From Pseudomonadota bacterium (lineage in GTDB: Bacteria; Pseudomonadota; Gammaproteobacteria; Burkholderiales; Burkholderiaceae_D): a stretch of DNA of 48,270 nt. This document shows, in pieces, positions 41,825 to 48,270 of this stretch. Position 1 is the first letter of the stretch; each line of letters opens with the position of its first letter. The position numbers were made by a program, and so were the translations under genes. The stretch is from positions 1-48,270 of the forward strand of contig JAFAGG010000044.1 of NCBI GenBank assembly GCA_023422955.1. The letters run 5' to 3'. A model generated the notes under the pieces. It had not been told where the DNA came from, searched no databases, and saw nothing but the letters and a program-made list of their open reading frames with translations.

Positions 41825-42301
41825 TCAACCTGTCACCGAAGCGCGATGCATCACGACGACATTGCGTTCGCGTTCCATATCCTTTTGCTTTTGCTGATCC
41901 ACCAGATCCTGCAACGATACAGAATCCAGGAAGTCCACCATCTTCTCGTTCAAAGTGGCCCACAGATCATGTGTCATGCAACGACCGTCATGCTCGTTCG
42001 CGCTATTGCAGTTACCCTTGCCGCCGCACTGGGTCGCATCCAGCGGCTCATCGACCGCGATGATGATGTCGGCGACTGTCACATCGCCGGCTCGACGCGC
42101 CAGATTGTATCCGCCGCCCGGGCCGCGCACCGATTCCACCAGCGCATGCCGCCGCAGTTTGCCGAACAGTTGCTCCAGGTAAGACAAGGAAATTTCCTGT
42201 CTTTGGCTGATGGCGGCAAGCGTAACCGGCCCGTTGTCTTCACGCATAGCCAGATCAATCATCGCCGTCACTGCAAAGCGGCCTTTTGTAGTCAGACGCA
42301 T
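41825..42301 (-). CDS. iscR: IscR, Rrf2-family Fe-S regulator
   Basis: IscR senses Fe-S status through its own [2Fe-2S] cluster and represses the isc operon. The 158-residue protein has the winged helix (residues 1-75, with the recognition helix around ISLSYLEQLFGKLRRHALV) and ligands Cys92, Cys98, Cys108 and His111. The spacing Cys98-Cys108 is four residues longer than in E. coli (Cys98-Cys104). The 25-bp site upstream fits its type-1 DNA motif, so autorepression is expected. It heads the isc operon, 20 nt before iscS. Confidence 0.97.
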   Translation of the reverse strand: MRLTTKGRFAVTAMIDLAMREDNGPVTLAAISQRQEISLSYLEQLFGKLRRHALVESVRGPGGGYNLARRAGDVTVADIIIAVDEPLDATQCGGKGNCNSANEHDGRCMTHDLWATLNEKMVDFLDSVSLQDLVDQQKQKDMERERNVVVMHRASVTG

Positions 42302-42372
42302 GGGTTCTTTACTCCAGAGCCAAACTTGATATCAAGCAAATCCCTATTCGGAATTCCCGAACATTTCGCTAG

Positions 42373-42405
42373 AGTATATCAAAGTTGACTAATTTTGTCA
42401 GGTAT
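42373..42405 (-). promoter_or_regulatory. iscR promoter with overlapping IscR type-1 operator
   Basis: On the minus strand CTGACA (42396-42401) and TATACT (42373-42378) form a promoter with 17-bp spacing. The 25 bp at 42381-42405, read on the minus strand, match the type-1 IscR consensus (ATA-S-YY-GAC-T-R-WWW-Y-AGTC-RR-S-TAT) at 23 positions by eye. Bound IscR would cover the -35 element and the spacer and block RNA polymerase. The predicted 5' leader is about 65 nt. Confidence 0.88.
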
Positions 42406-42582
42406 TCCCCACCTCTTTCGGGGAACGCTTCGAACTCAGCGCTCCGGCAAGGTGCTAGACATACGATCAAGAAGGCTTGCAAGGAGAAGAAGACGAACGG
42501 AGTAGTAGTTCGGTCAGGGCGGAATTGTACTACTGCCGGACAGAAAATTGACGTTCAACAATAAGCGAATTGATATTTTATG

Positions 42583-43368
42583 TCAGCGACGCAGCAATTG
42601 CATGGGCTTGAACAGGGCTTGCATGGTCGGACTGGCGATGAAAGAAATATTATAAGGATGCTCGGAAATTGCCTTGGGAAAATGGGCGTTGCTGGGAATG
42701 CTGCCGATCAGTTCAGCAATTTTCCCCCACAAGACCAGCGTAGGCGGCAGGCGCTTCTTTTCTCCCGCGTATTCATCCAATCCAACCAGCACAGTTTCCA
42801 GAAAAGGACGCCACGCTTTAGCGTCCTTGACCGGCGCAACATGCGGCCGGTAAACCAGGGAAGCATTCAATAACAAAAAACCGGCCTGAGTTAATTTCTC
42901 CTGCAACTCCGGCAGCGTCTGGATATAAGAAGAACTTTCGGCACGAGCCTGACGCGCAATATCGGCAAGCGCTTCGCCTGTCGTATTGCCCATCTCAAGC
43001 GCACCTTCCGCTACCAGCAGCATCTTCATAAAATTACGCAGCGAGGTCGCCCGGTTCACCGGCTTGGACAAACCTTTTTCCGACCACAATTCCTTTACCG
43101 CCCCATCCATAAAACAAACGCCGGTCGCACTTTCCTCTCGCGGATACGGTCCTTCGCCCACCAGGATGTAGCGAACGGCATCCAGAGGCTGCGCGAAGGC
43201 GGCGAATAAACGCCCCTGCGTAGGCAGATAATGCTCCTTGACCAGTGCAGGCAAGTAAGCCGGATCGACTGCATGCACCCGCTCCAGCGCAACCTTCAGC
43301 ACAGGCAGCCATGAAGAATGAGCGAGCCTGGTTTGCTCAAGGATGTCTGCGGGGATAGGAGCGGACAT
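42583..43368 (-). CDS. uracil-DNA-glycosylase-fold protein with altered active site
   Basis: The 261-residue protein has the family-1 UDG fold: water-activating loop at residues 71-76, Phe86 in GVCFMDG, Asn168 in LLLNASL, LVLWGKIAE and a late EHPYNISF loop. The catalytic motif GQDPYH reads GEGPYP here: the general-base Asp (E. coli Asp64) is Gly73 and His is Pro76. Asn123 and His187 equivalents (Asn168, His237) are kept, but HPSPLS is HPYNIS. It lies 58 nt behind uvrB on the same strand, so it is probably a repair-related operon member. It may be inactive on uracil or act on another lesion. Confidence 0.85.
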   Translation of the reverse strand: MSAPIPADILEQTRLAHSSWLPVLKVALERVHAVDPAYLPALVKEHYLPTQGRLFAAFAQPLDAVRYILVGEGPYPREESATGVCFMDGAVKELWSEKGLSKPVNRATSLRNFMKMLLVAEGALEMGNTTGEALADIARQARAESSSYIQTLPELQEKLTQAGFLLLNASLVYRPHVAPVKDAKAWRPFLETVLVGLDEYAGEKKRLPPTLVLWGKIAELIGSIPSNAHFPKAISEHPYNISFIASPTMQALFKPMQLLRR

Positions 43369-43426
43369 AGGGTTCAGAATTCAGATGTTTCAGATGAGTC
43401 GAATTATTTTATGCACCGGAAACAGA

Positions 43427-45520
43427 TTACTTTCCGGTGATCGATGCAATGTTGTCGGCGCCCGGCGCTCCGAACAATTGCTCCTTCAGCGTATGCAACT
43501 GATCGCGTATCTGCGCAGCTTTCTCGAACTCCAGGTTTTTCGCATGCTCGACCATGAGTTTTTCCAGGCGCTTCACTTCCTTGGTCAGCTGCTTTTCATC
43601 CATCGCATCGTAGCGAGCGCTGCCCTGAGCAGCCTGCAAATCTGCGCGCTCTGCCTGCGGATGATAAACGCCGTCGATCAATTCGCGGATTTCCTTTTTG
43701 ATGCCGGCAGGCGTGATGTTGTTCGCCTGATTGAAGGCAACCTGCTTGGCACGCCGCCGTTCCGTTTCATCGATGGCACGGCGCATGGAATCGGTGACCT
43801 TGTCGCCGTACAGAATGGCAGTACCGCTCAGATTACGCGCTGCGCGACCTATGGTCTGAATCAGGCTGCGCTCGGAACGCAGGAAGCCTTCCTTGTCCGC
43901 ATCCAGTATCGCCACCAGCGATACTTCCGGAATATCCAGACCCTCGCGCAGCAGGTTGATCCCTACCAGCACATCAAAGGTGCCGATGCGCAGATCACGA
44001 ATGATTTCCACGCGCTCCACGGTATCGATATCGCTATGCAGATAACGCACCTTGATGCCGTTATCGCTCAGGAACTCCGTCAGTTGCTCGGCCATGCGCT
44101 TGGTCAGCGTAGTGACCAGCACACGCTCGCTTTTCTTCACGCGGTCCGTCACTTCCGACATCAAGTCGTCCACCTGCGTGCTCGCAGGCCGCACGATAAT
44201 GATCGGGTCTACCAGTCCGGTAGGACGCACCACCTGCTCCACGATCTGATCGGCATGCTGCTTTTCATAATCGGCGGGCGTTGCCGAGACGAAGATGGTC
44301 TGGCGCATCTTGCCTTCGAACTCATCAAAACGCAGCGGGCGGTTATCCAATGCGGACGGCAAGCGGAAGCCGTAATCGACCAGGTTGGTCTTGCGAGCGC
44401 GGTCGCCGTTATACATGCCGTTCAATTGCCCGAGCAGAACGTGCGATTCATCCATGAACATCAGCGCATCCTGTGGCAGGTAATCTACCAGCGTCGGCGG
44501 CGGGTCGCCTGCCTTGGCGCCGCTGAGATGGCGCGAGTAGTTTTCGATGCCCTTGGTAAAGCCGATCTCCGCCATCATTTCCAGGTCGAAGCGCGTACGT
44601 TGTTCCAGGCGCTGCGCTTCTACCAGCTTGTGCTGCTGGTGAAACCATTCCAGCCGCTCCCGCAATTCATCCTTGATCGCTTCGATCGCGCGCAGCACCG
44701 TCGAACGCGGCGTCACATAGTGAGAACCGGGGTAGACGGTAAAGCGGGGAATCTTCTGCCGCACGCGCCCAGTAAGCGGATCGAACAATTGCAGGCTTTC
44801 GATCTCGTCATCGAAGGTTTCCACGCGCAATGCCAACTCCGCGTGCTCGGCAGGAAAGATGTCGACGGTATCGCCACGCACCCGGAAGGTGCCGCGCTGA
44901 AAATCGGTTTCATTGCGCGTATATTGCATCTGCGTCAAACGCGTAATGACATCACGCTGACTGATCTTGTCCTTGGCGCGCAAGGTCAGGATCATCTGGT
45001 GATATTCATTAGGATTACCAATACCGTAAATGGCGGAAACCGTTGCCACGATGATGACGTCGCGCCGTTCCATGAGCGACTTGGTGCACGACAAGCGCAT
45101 CTGCTCGATATGCTCATTGATGGACGAATCCTTTTCAATGAAAAGATCGCGCTGCGGCACATAGGCTTCCGGCTGATAGTAATCGTAGTAACTGACGAAA
45201 TACTCGACGGCGTTATAAGGGAAAAACTCGCGGAACTCGCTGTAGAGCTGCGCCGCCAAGGTCTTGTTAGGCGCAAAGATTATCGCGGGACGACCAAGGC
45301 GAGCGATGGCATTGGCCATCGTGAAAGTCTTGCCGGAACCAGTCACCCCCAGCAAGGTCTGGAAAGAGAGTCCGTCTCCCACTCCTTCCACCAGCTTCTC
45401 AATCGCGGCCGGTTGATCGCCGGCAGGCGGGAAAGGCTGGTACAAGCGATAGGGTGAGTCGGGGAAAGTTACGATCTTGGAATCGTCGATAGAGCTCGAA
45501 ACTTGGGATAATTCAGCCAT
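43427..45520 (-). CDS. uvrB: excinuclease ABC subunit B
   Basis: UvrB verifies DNA lesions in nucleotide excision repair with UvrA and UvrC. The start at 45520 (MAELSQVSSS) gives 697 residues; a longer open frame to 45607 is unsupported. Visible are Walker A GVTGSGKT, the beta-hairpin YYDYYQPEAYVP, Walker B FMDESH, helicase motifs V/VI (GINLLREGLDIPEV, QTIGRAARN), and the C-terminal UvrC-binding coiled coil MVEHAKNLEFEKAAQIRDQ. No LexA box (CTGT-N8-ACAG) is visible upstream, so SOS control is not evident. Confidence 0.97.
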   Translation of the reverse strand: MAELSQVSSSIDDSKIVTFPDSPYRLYQPFPPAGDQPAAIEKLVEGVGDGLSFQTLLGVTGSGKTFTMANAIARLGRPAIIFAPNKTLAAQLYSEFREFFPYNAVEYFVSYYDYYQPEAYVPQRDLFIEKDSSINEHIEQMRLSCTKSLMERRDVIIVATVSAIYGIGNPNEYHQMILTLRAKDKISQRDVITRLTQMQYTRNETDFQRGTFRVRGDTVDIFPAEHAELALRVETFDDEIESLQLFDPLTGRVRQKIPRFTVYPGSHYVTPRSTVLRAIEAIKDELRERLEWFHQQHKLVEAQRLEQRTRFDLEMMAEIGFTKGIENYSRHLSGAKAGDPPPTLVDYLPQDALMFMDESHVLLGQLNGMYNGDRARKTNLVDYGFRLPSALDNRPLRFDEFEGKMRQTIFVSATPADYEKQHADQIVEQVVRPTGLVDPIIIVRPASTQVDDLMSEVTDRVKKSERVLVTTLTKRMAEQLTEFLSDNGIKVRYLHSDIDTVERVEIIRDLRIGTFDVLVGINLLREGLDIPEVSLVAILDADKEGFLRSERSLIQTIGRAARNLSGTAILYGDKVTDSMRRAIDETERRRAKQVAFNQANNITPAGIKKEIRELIDGVYHPQAERADLQAAQGSARYDAMDEKQLTKEVKRLEKLMVEHAKNLEFEKAAQIRDQLHTLKEQLFGAPGADNIASITGK

Positions 45521-45635
45521 CCGAATTCGACCTTTGATAAAATACAAGGTTGCAACTTGACGCCAGAATTTCTGACATGCCTCTATGACAACCCGGCTGC
45601 GAAGCATTTTTCAGCCAACTTTGAATGTTATCACG

Positions 45636-46850
45636 ATGAACGCACCTACTCCTGCAAGCCTGTTTGCCTCCATTGAGATGGCCCCCCGCGATCCTATCCT
45701 GGGCATTACCGAAGCCTATAACGCCGATCAGAATCCCAAGAAAGTCAATCTTGGCGTCGGCGTTTATTACGATGACAAAGGCAAGGTTCCACTGCTGGAA
45801 TGCGTGCGCAAATCTGAAGCCATCCTGATGGAAAAACTGGCACCCCGCTCTTACCTGCCTATCGATGGTCTGGCGGCTTACGACAAGGCAGTGCAGGAAT
45901 TGGTATTCGGCGCCGACAGCGCCACTCTCAAGGACAAGCGTGCCGTTACTGCGCAGGCACTGGGCGGCACAGGCGGCCTGAAACTGGGCGCCGACTTCCT
46001 GAAGCGTTTTTCGCCAGACTCGCAGGTGTGGATCAGCGATCCGAGCTGGGAAAACCATCGCGCGCTCTTTGAAGCTGCCGGCTTTACCGTCAATAACTAT
46101 CCTTATTACGATGCCTCCACCCGCGGCGTGAATTTCGACGGCATGCTGAATGCGCTGAAAACGATGCCCGCTGGTGCCATCGTCGTATTGCATGCCTGCT
46201 GCCATAACCCCACCGGTGCCGATCTGACCGACGCTCAATGGCAGGAGGTCATCAAGGTTGTTACCGAGCGCGGCCTGATTCCTTTCCTGGACATGGCCTA
46301 TCAAGGATTCGGCGACAGCATTGATGCCGACGGCAAAGTGGTCCGCCAGTTCGCCGATGCCGGCGGTCGCATGTTTGTGTCGAACTCCTTCTCCAAGTCG
46401 TTTTCGCTGTATGGCGAACGTGTTGGCGCATTGAGCATAGTCGCCGTCGACGCGGAAGAAGCCAGCCGCATCCTGTCGCAACTGAAGCGCGTTATCCGCA
46501 CCAATTATTCCAATCCTCCGACCCATGGCGGCCAGGTAATCGCTACCGCACTGACAACGCCTGAATTGCGCGCCCTGTGGGAAGAAGAGTTGGCCGGCAT
46601 GCGTATCCGCATCAAGGAAATGCGCCAAGCCCTGGTCGAGAAACTTAAAGCCAAAGCCCCCAAGCATGACTTTGACTTCGTCATCAAGCAGCGCGGCATG
46701 TTCTCCTATTCCGGCCTCACCAAAGCCCAGGTAGAGCGCCTGCGCAACGAGTATGGGATCTATGCTGTAGATACCGGCCGCATCTGCGTGGCCGCTCTGA
46801 ATTCTGGCAATATCGATTACGTTACCGACGCAATCGCCCAGGTCTTGTAA
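45636..46850 (+). CDS. tyrB: aspartate/aromatic amino acid aminotransferase (TyrB/AspC family)
   Basis: The 404-residue PLP enzyme transfers the amino group of aspartate, tyrosine or phenylalanine to 2-oxoglutarate. Class I features are NLGVGVYYDDKG near the N-terminus, the LHACCHNPTGAD strand with the PLP-contacting Asn, FLDMAYQGFGD, the Schiff-base Lys in NSFSKSFSLYGERVG, and the C-terminal Arg region GRICVAALN. The start at 45636 (MNAPTPASLFASIEMAP) is chosen over 45585. It is divergent from uvrB. Whether it is AspC- or TyrB-like in substrate range cannot be decided. Confidence 0.9.
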   Translation: MNAPTPASLFASIEMAPRDPILGITEAYNADQNPKKVNLGVGVYYDDKGKVPLLECVRKSEAILMEKLAPRSYLPIDGLAAYDKAVQELVFGADSATLKDKRAVTAQALGGTGGLKLGADFLKRFSPDSQVWISDPSWENHRALFEAAGFTVNNYPYYDASTRGVNFDGMLNALKTMPAGAIVVLHACCHNPTGADLTDAQWQEVIKVVTERGLIPFLDMAYQGFGDSIDADGKVVRQFADAGGRMFVSNSFSKSFSLYGERVGALSIVAVDAEEASRILSQLKRVIRTNYSNPPTHGGQVIATALTTPELRALWEEELAGMRIRIKEMRQALVEKLKAKAPKHDFDFVIKQRGMFSYSGLTKAQVERLRNEYGIYAVDTGRICVAALNSGNIDYVTDAIAQVL

Positions 46851-46856
46851 TGCTTG

Positions 46857-46895
46857 GGTAAAGCGATGAAAGGCATTCCCCTCCATCGCTTTACC
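46857..46895. terminator. 12-bp perfect hairpin after the aminotransferase gene
   Basis: GGTAAAGCGATG (46857-46868) is perfectly inverted at 46884-46895 (CATCGCTTTACC) around a 15-nt loop. Only a weak T-poor tail follows, so termination may be partial. Confidence 0.55.
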
Positions 46896-46918
46896 TTAAA
46901 GAAAATCACCGTTAGTTT

Positions 46919-46947
46919 TTGACAAGCACAGGCTGAAGCCGTATAAT
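46919..46947 (+). promoter_or_regulatory. consensus sigma-70 promoter of tRNA-Asn
   Basis: TTGACA (46919-46924), a 17-bp spacer and TATAAT (46942-46947) match the consensus perfectly. The predicted start is about 46954, six nt before the mature tRNA. Confidence 0.93.
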
Positions 46948-46959
46948 TTCTTTCTTTGT

Positions 46960-47035
46960 TCCCTGATAGCTCAGTTGGTAGAGCGACGGACTGTTAATCC
47001 GCAGGTCCCTGGTTCGAGTCCAGGTCGGGGAGCCA
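46960..47035 (+). tRNA. tRNA-Asn (GTT)
   Basis: The 76-nt sequence folds as a cloverleaf: acceptor TCCCTGA / TCGGGGA, D arm with AGTTGGTAGAG, anticodon loop CTGTTAA with GTT, T arm CCTGG-TTCGAGT-CCAGG, discriminator G and encoded CCA (47033-47035). It reads AAC/AAU codons. Confidence 0.97.
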
Positions 47036-47044
47036 CAGAATACT

Positions 47045-47074
47045 AAGGCTTAGTCGCAAGACTAGGCCTTTTTT
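47045..47074 (+). terminator. Rho-independent terminator of tRNA-Asn
   Basis: An 11-bp stem AAGGCTTAGTC / GACTAGGCCTT (one G-U) closes a GCAA tetraloop and runs into T residues. Confidence 0.95.
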
Positions 47075-47299
47075 CTTGGGTAGCGCCTGAGCGCAGAGAC
47101 CATTTTATCAAGCAAGCAAATAAGCAAATCCATCCAACAAAGAAGATTCCCACCAGGTCACTTCAGGTGTAAGATTCGCTTCGCTTGCAGAATTCAGCAC
47201 TGCTTCACTATGCTCAACCGCTAGGCAGCCAACATTTATATTTCTGCATATAAAATCATGGTTGCCAGCATCCAGTATTCATTAAAGAGATCTTCATTT

Positions 47300-47515
47300 A
47301 TGCCCAATAGTCAGTTGCAGCCTCATGCCCCTTTGGAAGACAACTCCAATGCGCCGGCAGAAGCAAGATATTTCCGCCAAAGTGGATTAACGCTCATCCA
47401 GATAATGTTGATCTTCATTGTTGTTGGCATTATAGGCAGCACCATTGCTAATTACGTTATCGATAAGCGTTGCGAATCACAACCTACTGCATCTATTTGC
47501 ACCGATCGTCAATAA
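47300..47515 (+). CDS. very short type IV pilin-like protein
   Basis: The 71-residue frame carries an N-terminal helix like type IV pilins: Gly then LTLIQIMLIFIVVGIIGS, comparable to G-FTLIELM-IVVAIIGIL, with Gly at mature position 14. Position 5 is Gln instead of Glu. The leader before the Gly would be 29 residues, unusually long, and the mature part only 42 residues, with two Cys (KRC...SIC) near the end like a small disulfide loop. AAAGAGA precedes the ATG. A longer start at 47258 is possible. It has no pilus genes nearby. It could instead be a plain single-pass membrane protein. Confidence 0.55.
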   Translation: MPNSQLQPHAPLEDNSNAPAEARYFRQSGLTLIQIMLIFIVVGIIGSTIANYVIDKRCESQPTASICTDRQ

Positions 47516-47520
47516 AAATG

Positions 47521-47542
47521 CTTGCACCCTAAACGGTGCAAG
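47521..47542. other. hairpin after the pilin-like gene
   Basis: CTTGCACC (47521-47528) is inverted at 47535-47542 with a 6-nt loop. On the plus strand no T tract follows; on the minus strand TTTTTATTG-like sequence follows. It may end the pilin-like mRNA or a transcript from the right. The rest up to about 47740 holds nothing I can name. Confidence 0.4.
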
Positions 47543-47742
47543 TAACACCTCATCTTCTTTCCCCCTCTGCTGTTCTCAGCAACAGCACTTCTTTGTTTCC
47601 TATCCAGATTTATTAAGCATTCTGCTTCTTGAGCATCTTGATGCAAGGCGGTGTTTTGTGTTCGCCCATTGCGGGCGAGATATTGACCTGCTCCTTGACC
47701 CGCTTGGGTTTTCAGGGCCAATCGGAGAGTTAGTTTTCGGCG

Positions 47743-48270
47743 TTGGTTAAACCGGAGCTGGGCGGCAAAGCCCCGCCCGGCGTACAAATTCGGCTGGTGC
47801 CAAGCATTGAATTGACCCGCCACGAACCACGCGACCGACCGGGTGCAACGCTTTATTGCGTAGCAAGCGGACGCATCCGCGATGACCATAAGCCGGTCGT
47901 CACCTCCAATGGCGTGGCCTTCAGCCCCGACCATCAAACGCTGTATCACGCCGATACGCGCGCACATAAGATTACCGCTTACGACTACGACCTGGAACGG
48001 GGCAGCACGGGAACCGGGCGATTATTCAAACAGTTATCAGACGATAAATCCGAGCAATATGGCGGCCGTCCTGACGGTGGCACGGTGGATAGCGAGGGCG
48101 CGTACTGGAGCGCGTTGTATGAAGGCGGCTGCCTGGTTCGTTTATCGAGTGAGGGCGAGGTCTTGCAACGGGTGGTGGTGCCGTTTTTATGTCCGACGAT
48201 GGTGTGTTTGGGCGGGGAAGCTTTGCGCACGCTGTAGGTTACGGGGGCGCGAGCCGGTCGCAGTGCGGCC
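47743..48270 (+). pseudogene. SMP-30/gluconolactonase remnant, 5'-truncated and with an internal stop
   Basis: From about 47839 the frame matches the second half of SMP-30/gluconolactonase beta-propeller proteins: TSNGVAFSPDHQTLYHADTR, AYDYDLERG, PDGGTVDSEGAYWSALYEGG and PTMVCLGGEALRTL. At 48235 a TAG stands where relatives have the Tyr of LYVTSAR; the frame continues behind it as VTGARAGRSAA to the window end. The N-terminal half (with the first metal ligand) is missing, and the sequence before about 47830 is not recognisable. These two defects indicate a decayed gene. The family hydrolyses sugar lactones. Confidence 0.75.

Noticed and set aside
43343..45457. 704-codon open frame on the plus strand opposite uvrB
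   Set aside because: It lies wholly antisense to uvrB, is rich in His, Arg and Gln as expected for a shadow frame, and has no ribosome site or recognisable domain.
45521..45635. SOS (LexA) box in the uvrB-aminotransferase gap
   Set aside because: I searched for CTGT-N8-ACAG on both strands and saw no acceptable match.
45513..46886. 457-codon open frame opposite the aminotransferase gene
   Set aside because: Antisense to a complete PLP enzyme; no domain or ribosome site.

Overview
The window is a stretch of ordinary chromosome from a betaproteobacterium of the order Burkholderiales. The oxalate/formate-type transporter, the protein sequences in general and the moderately high G+C point to Oxalobacteraceae, perhaps a Herminiimonas-like genus; the genus is an inference. 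The genes are mostly core housekeeping genes in tight operons, with many 1-15 nt overlaps or gaps. I found no CRISPR array, phage, insertion sequence or rRNA.

Layout. 1-4.4 kb: the 3' two-thirds of mutS, a coupled exported protein that looks like an inactive phosphoesterase, slyD (convergent), and a RoxA/YcfD-type cupin oxygenase that appears to start as a leaderless mRNA. 4.4-5 kb: an Ala/Pro/Glu-rich lipoprotein. 5-14.3 kb, minus strand: alpha/beta hydrolase, rnm (PHP), htpX, yciO, M50 protease, trpS, methyltransferase, dapA, bamC and a WalJ-like hydrolase, plus a 59-residue hydrophilic protein. 14.3-16.4 kb: about 690 bp of non-coding DNA rich in palindromes and CTAG, then a 9-codon upstream ORF and an OxlT-family transporter with strongly biased codons. 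16.6-18 kb: gamma-carbonic anhydrase and hslO. 18-22.3 kb, minus strand: pyrG-kdsA-eno-ftsB. 22.4-30 kb, minus strand: two tandem lolC-type permeases, lolD, tatD, comEC and an lpxR-type lipid A deacylase. 30.2-35.6 kb, plus strand: RpfE-like gene, recJ, prfB (with its +1 frameshift) and lysS. 35.8-36.5 kb: a glycine-zipper protein. 36.6-42.4 kb, minus strand: the complete isc operon iscR-iscS-iscU-iscA-hscB-hscA-fdx-iscX behind a near-consensus IscR type-1 operator. 42.6-46.9 kb: uvrB with a uracil-DNA-glycosylase-fold protein lacking the catalytic Asp, divergent from an aromatic/aspartate aminotransferase. 46.9-48.3 kb: tRNA-Asn with a perfect consensus promoter, then accessory DNA holding a tiny type IV pilin-like gene and a decayed SMP-30/gluconolactonase gene.

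Together the genes cover DNA repair and uptake (mutS, recJ, uvrB, comEC), envelope assembly (bamC, lolCCD, kdsA, lpxR), protein quality control (slyD, htpX, hslO), iron-sulfur cluster assembly (isc) and translation (trpS, lysS, prfB, tRNA-Asn). The least explained items are the oxlT leader, the two enzyme-fold proteins without catalytic residues, the doubled hook-bearing lolC genes, the leaderless promoters and the pilin-like orphan. I did not recognise a wholly new multigene system.
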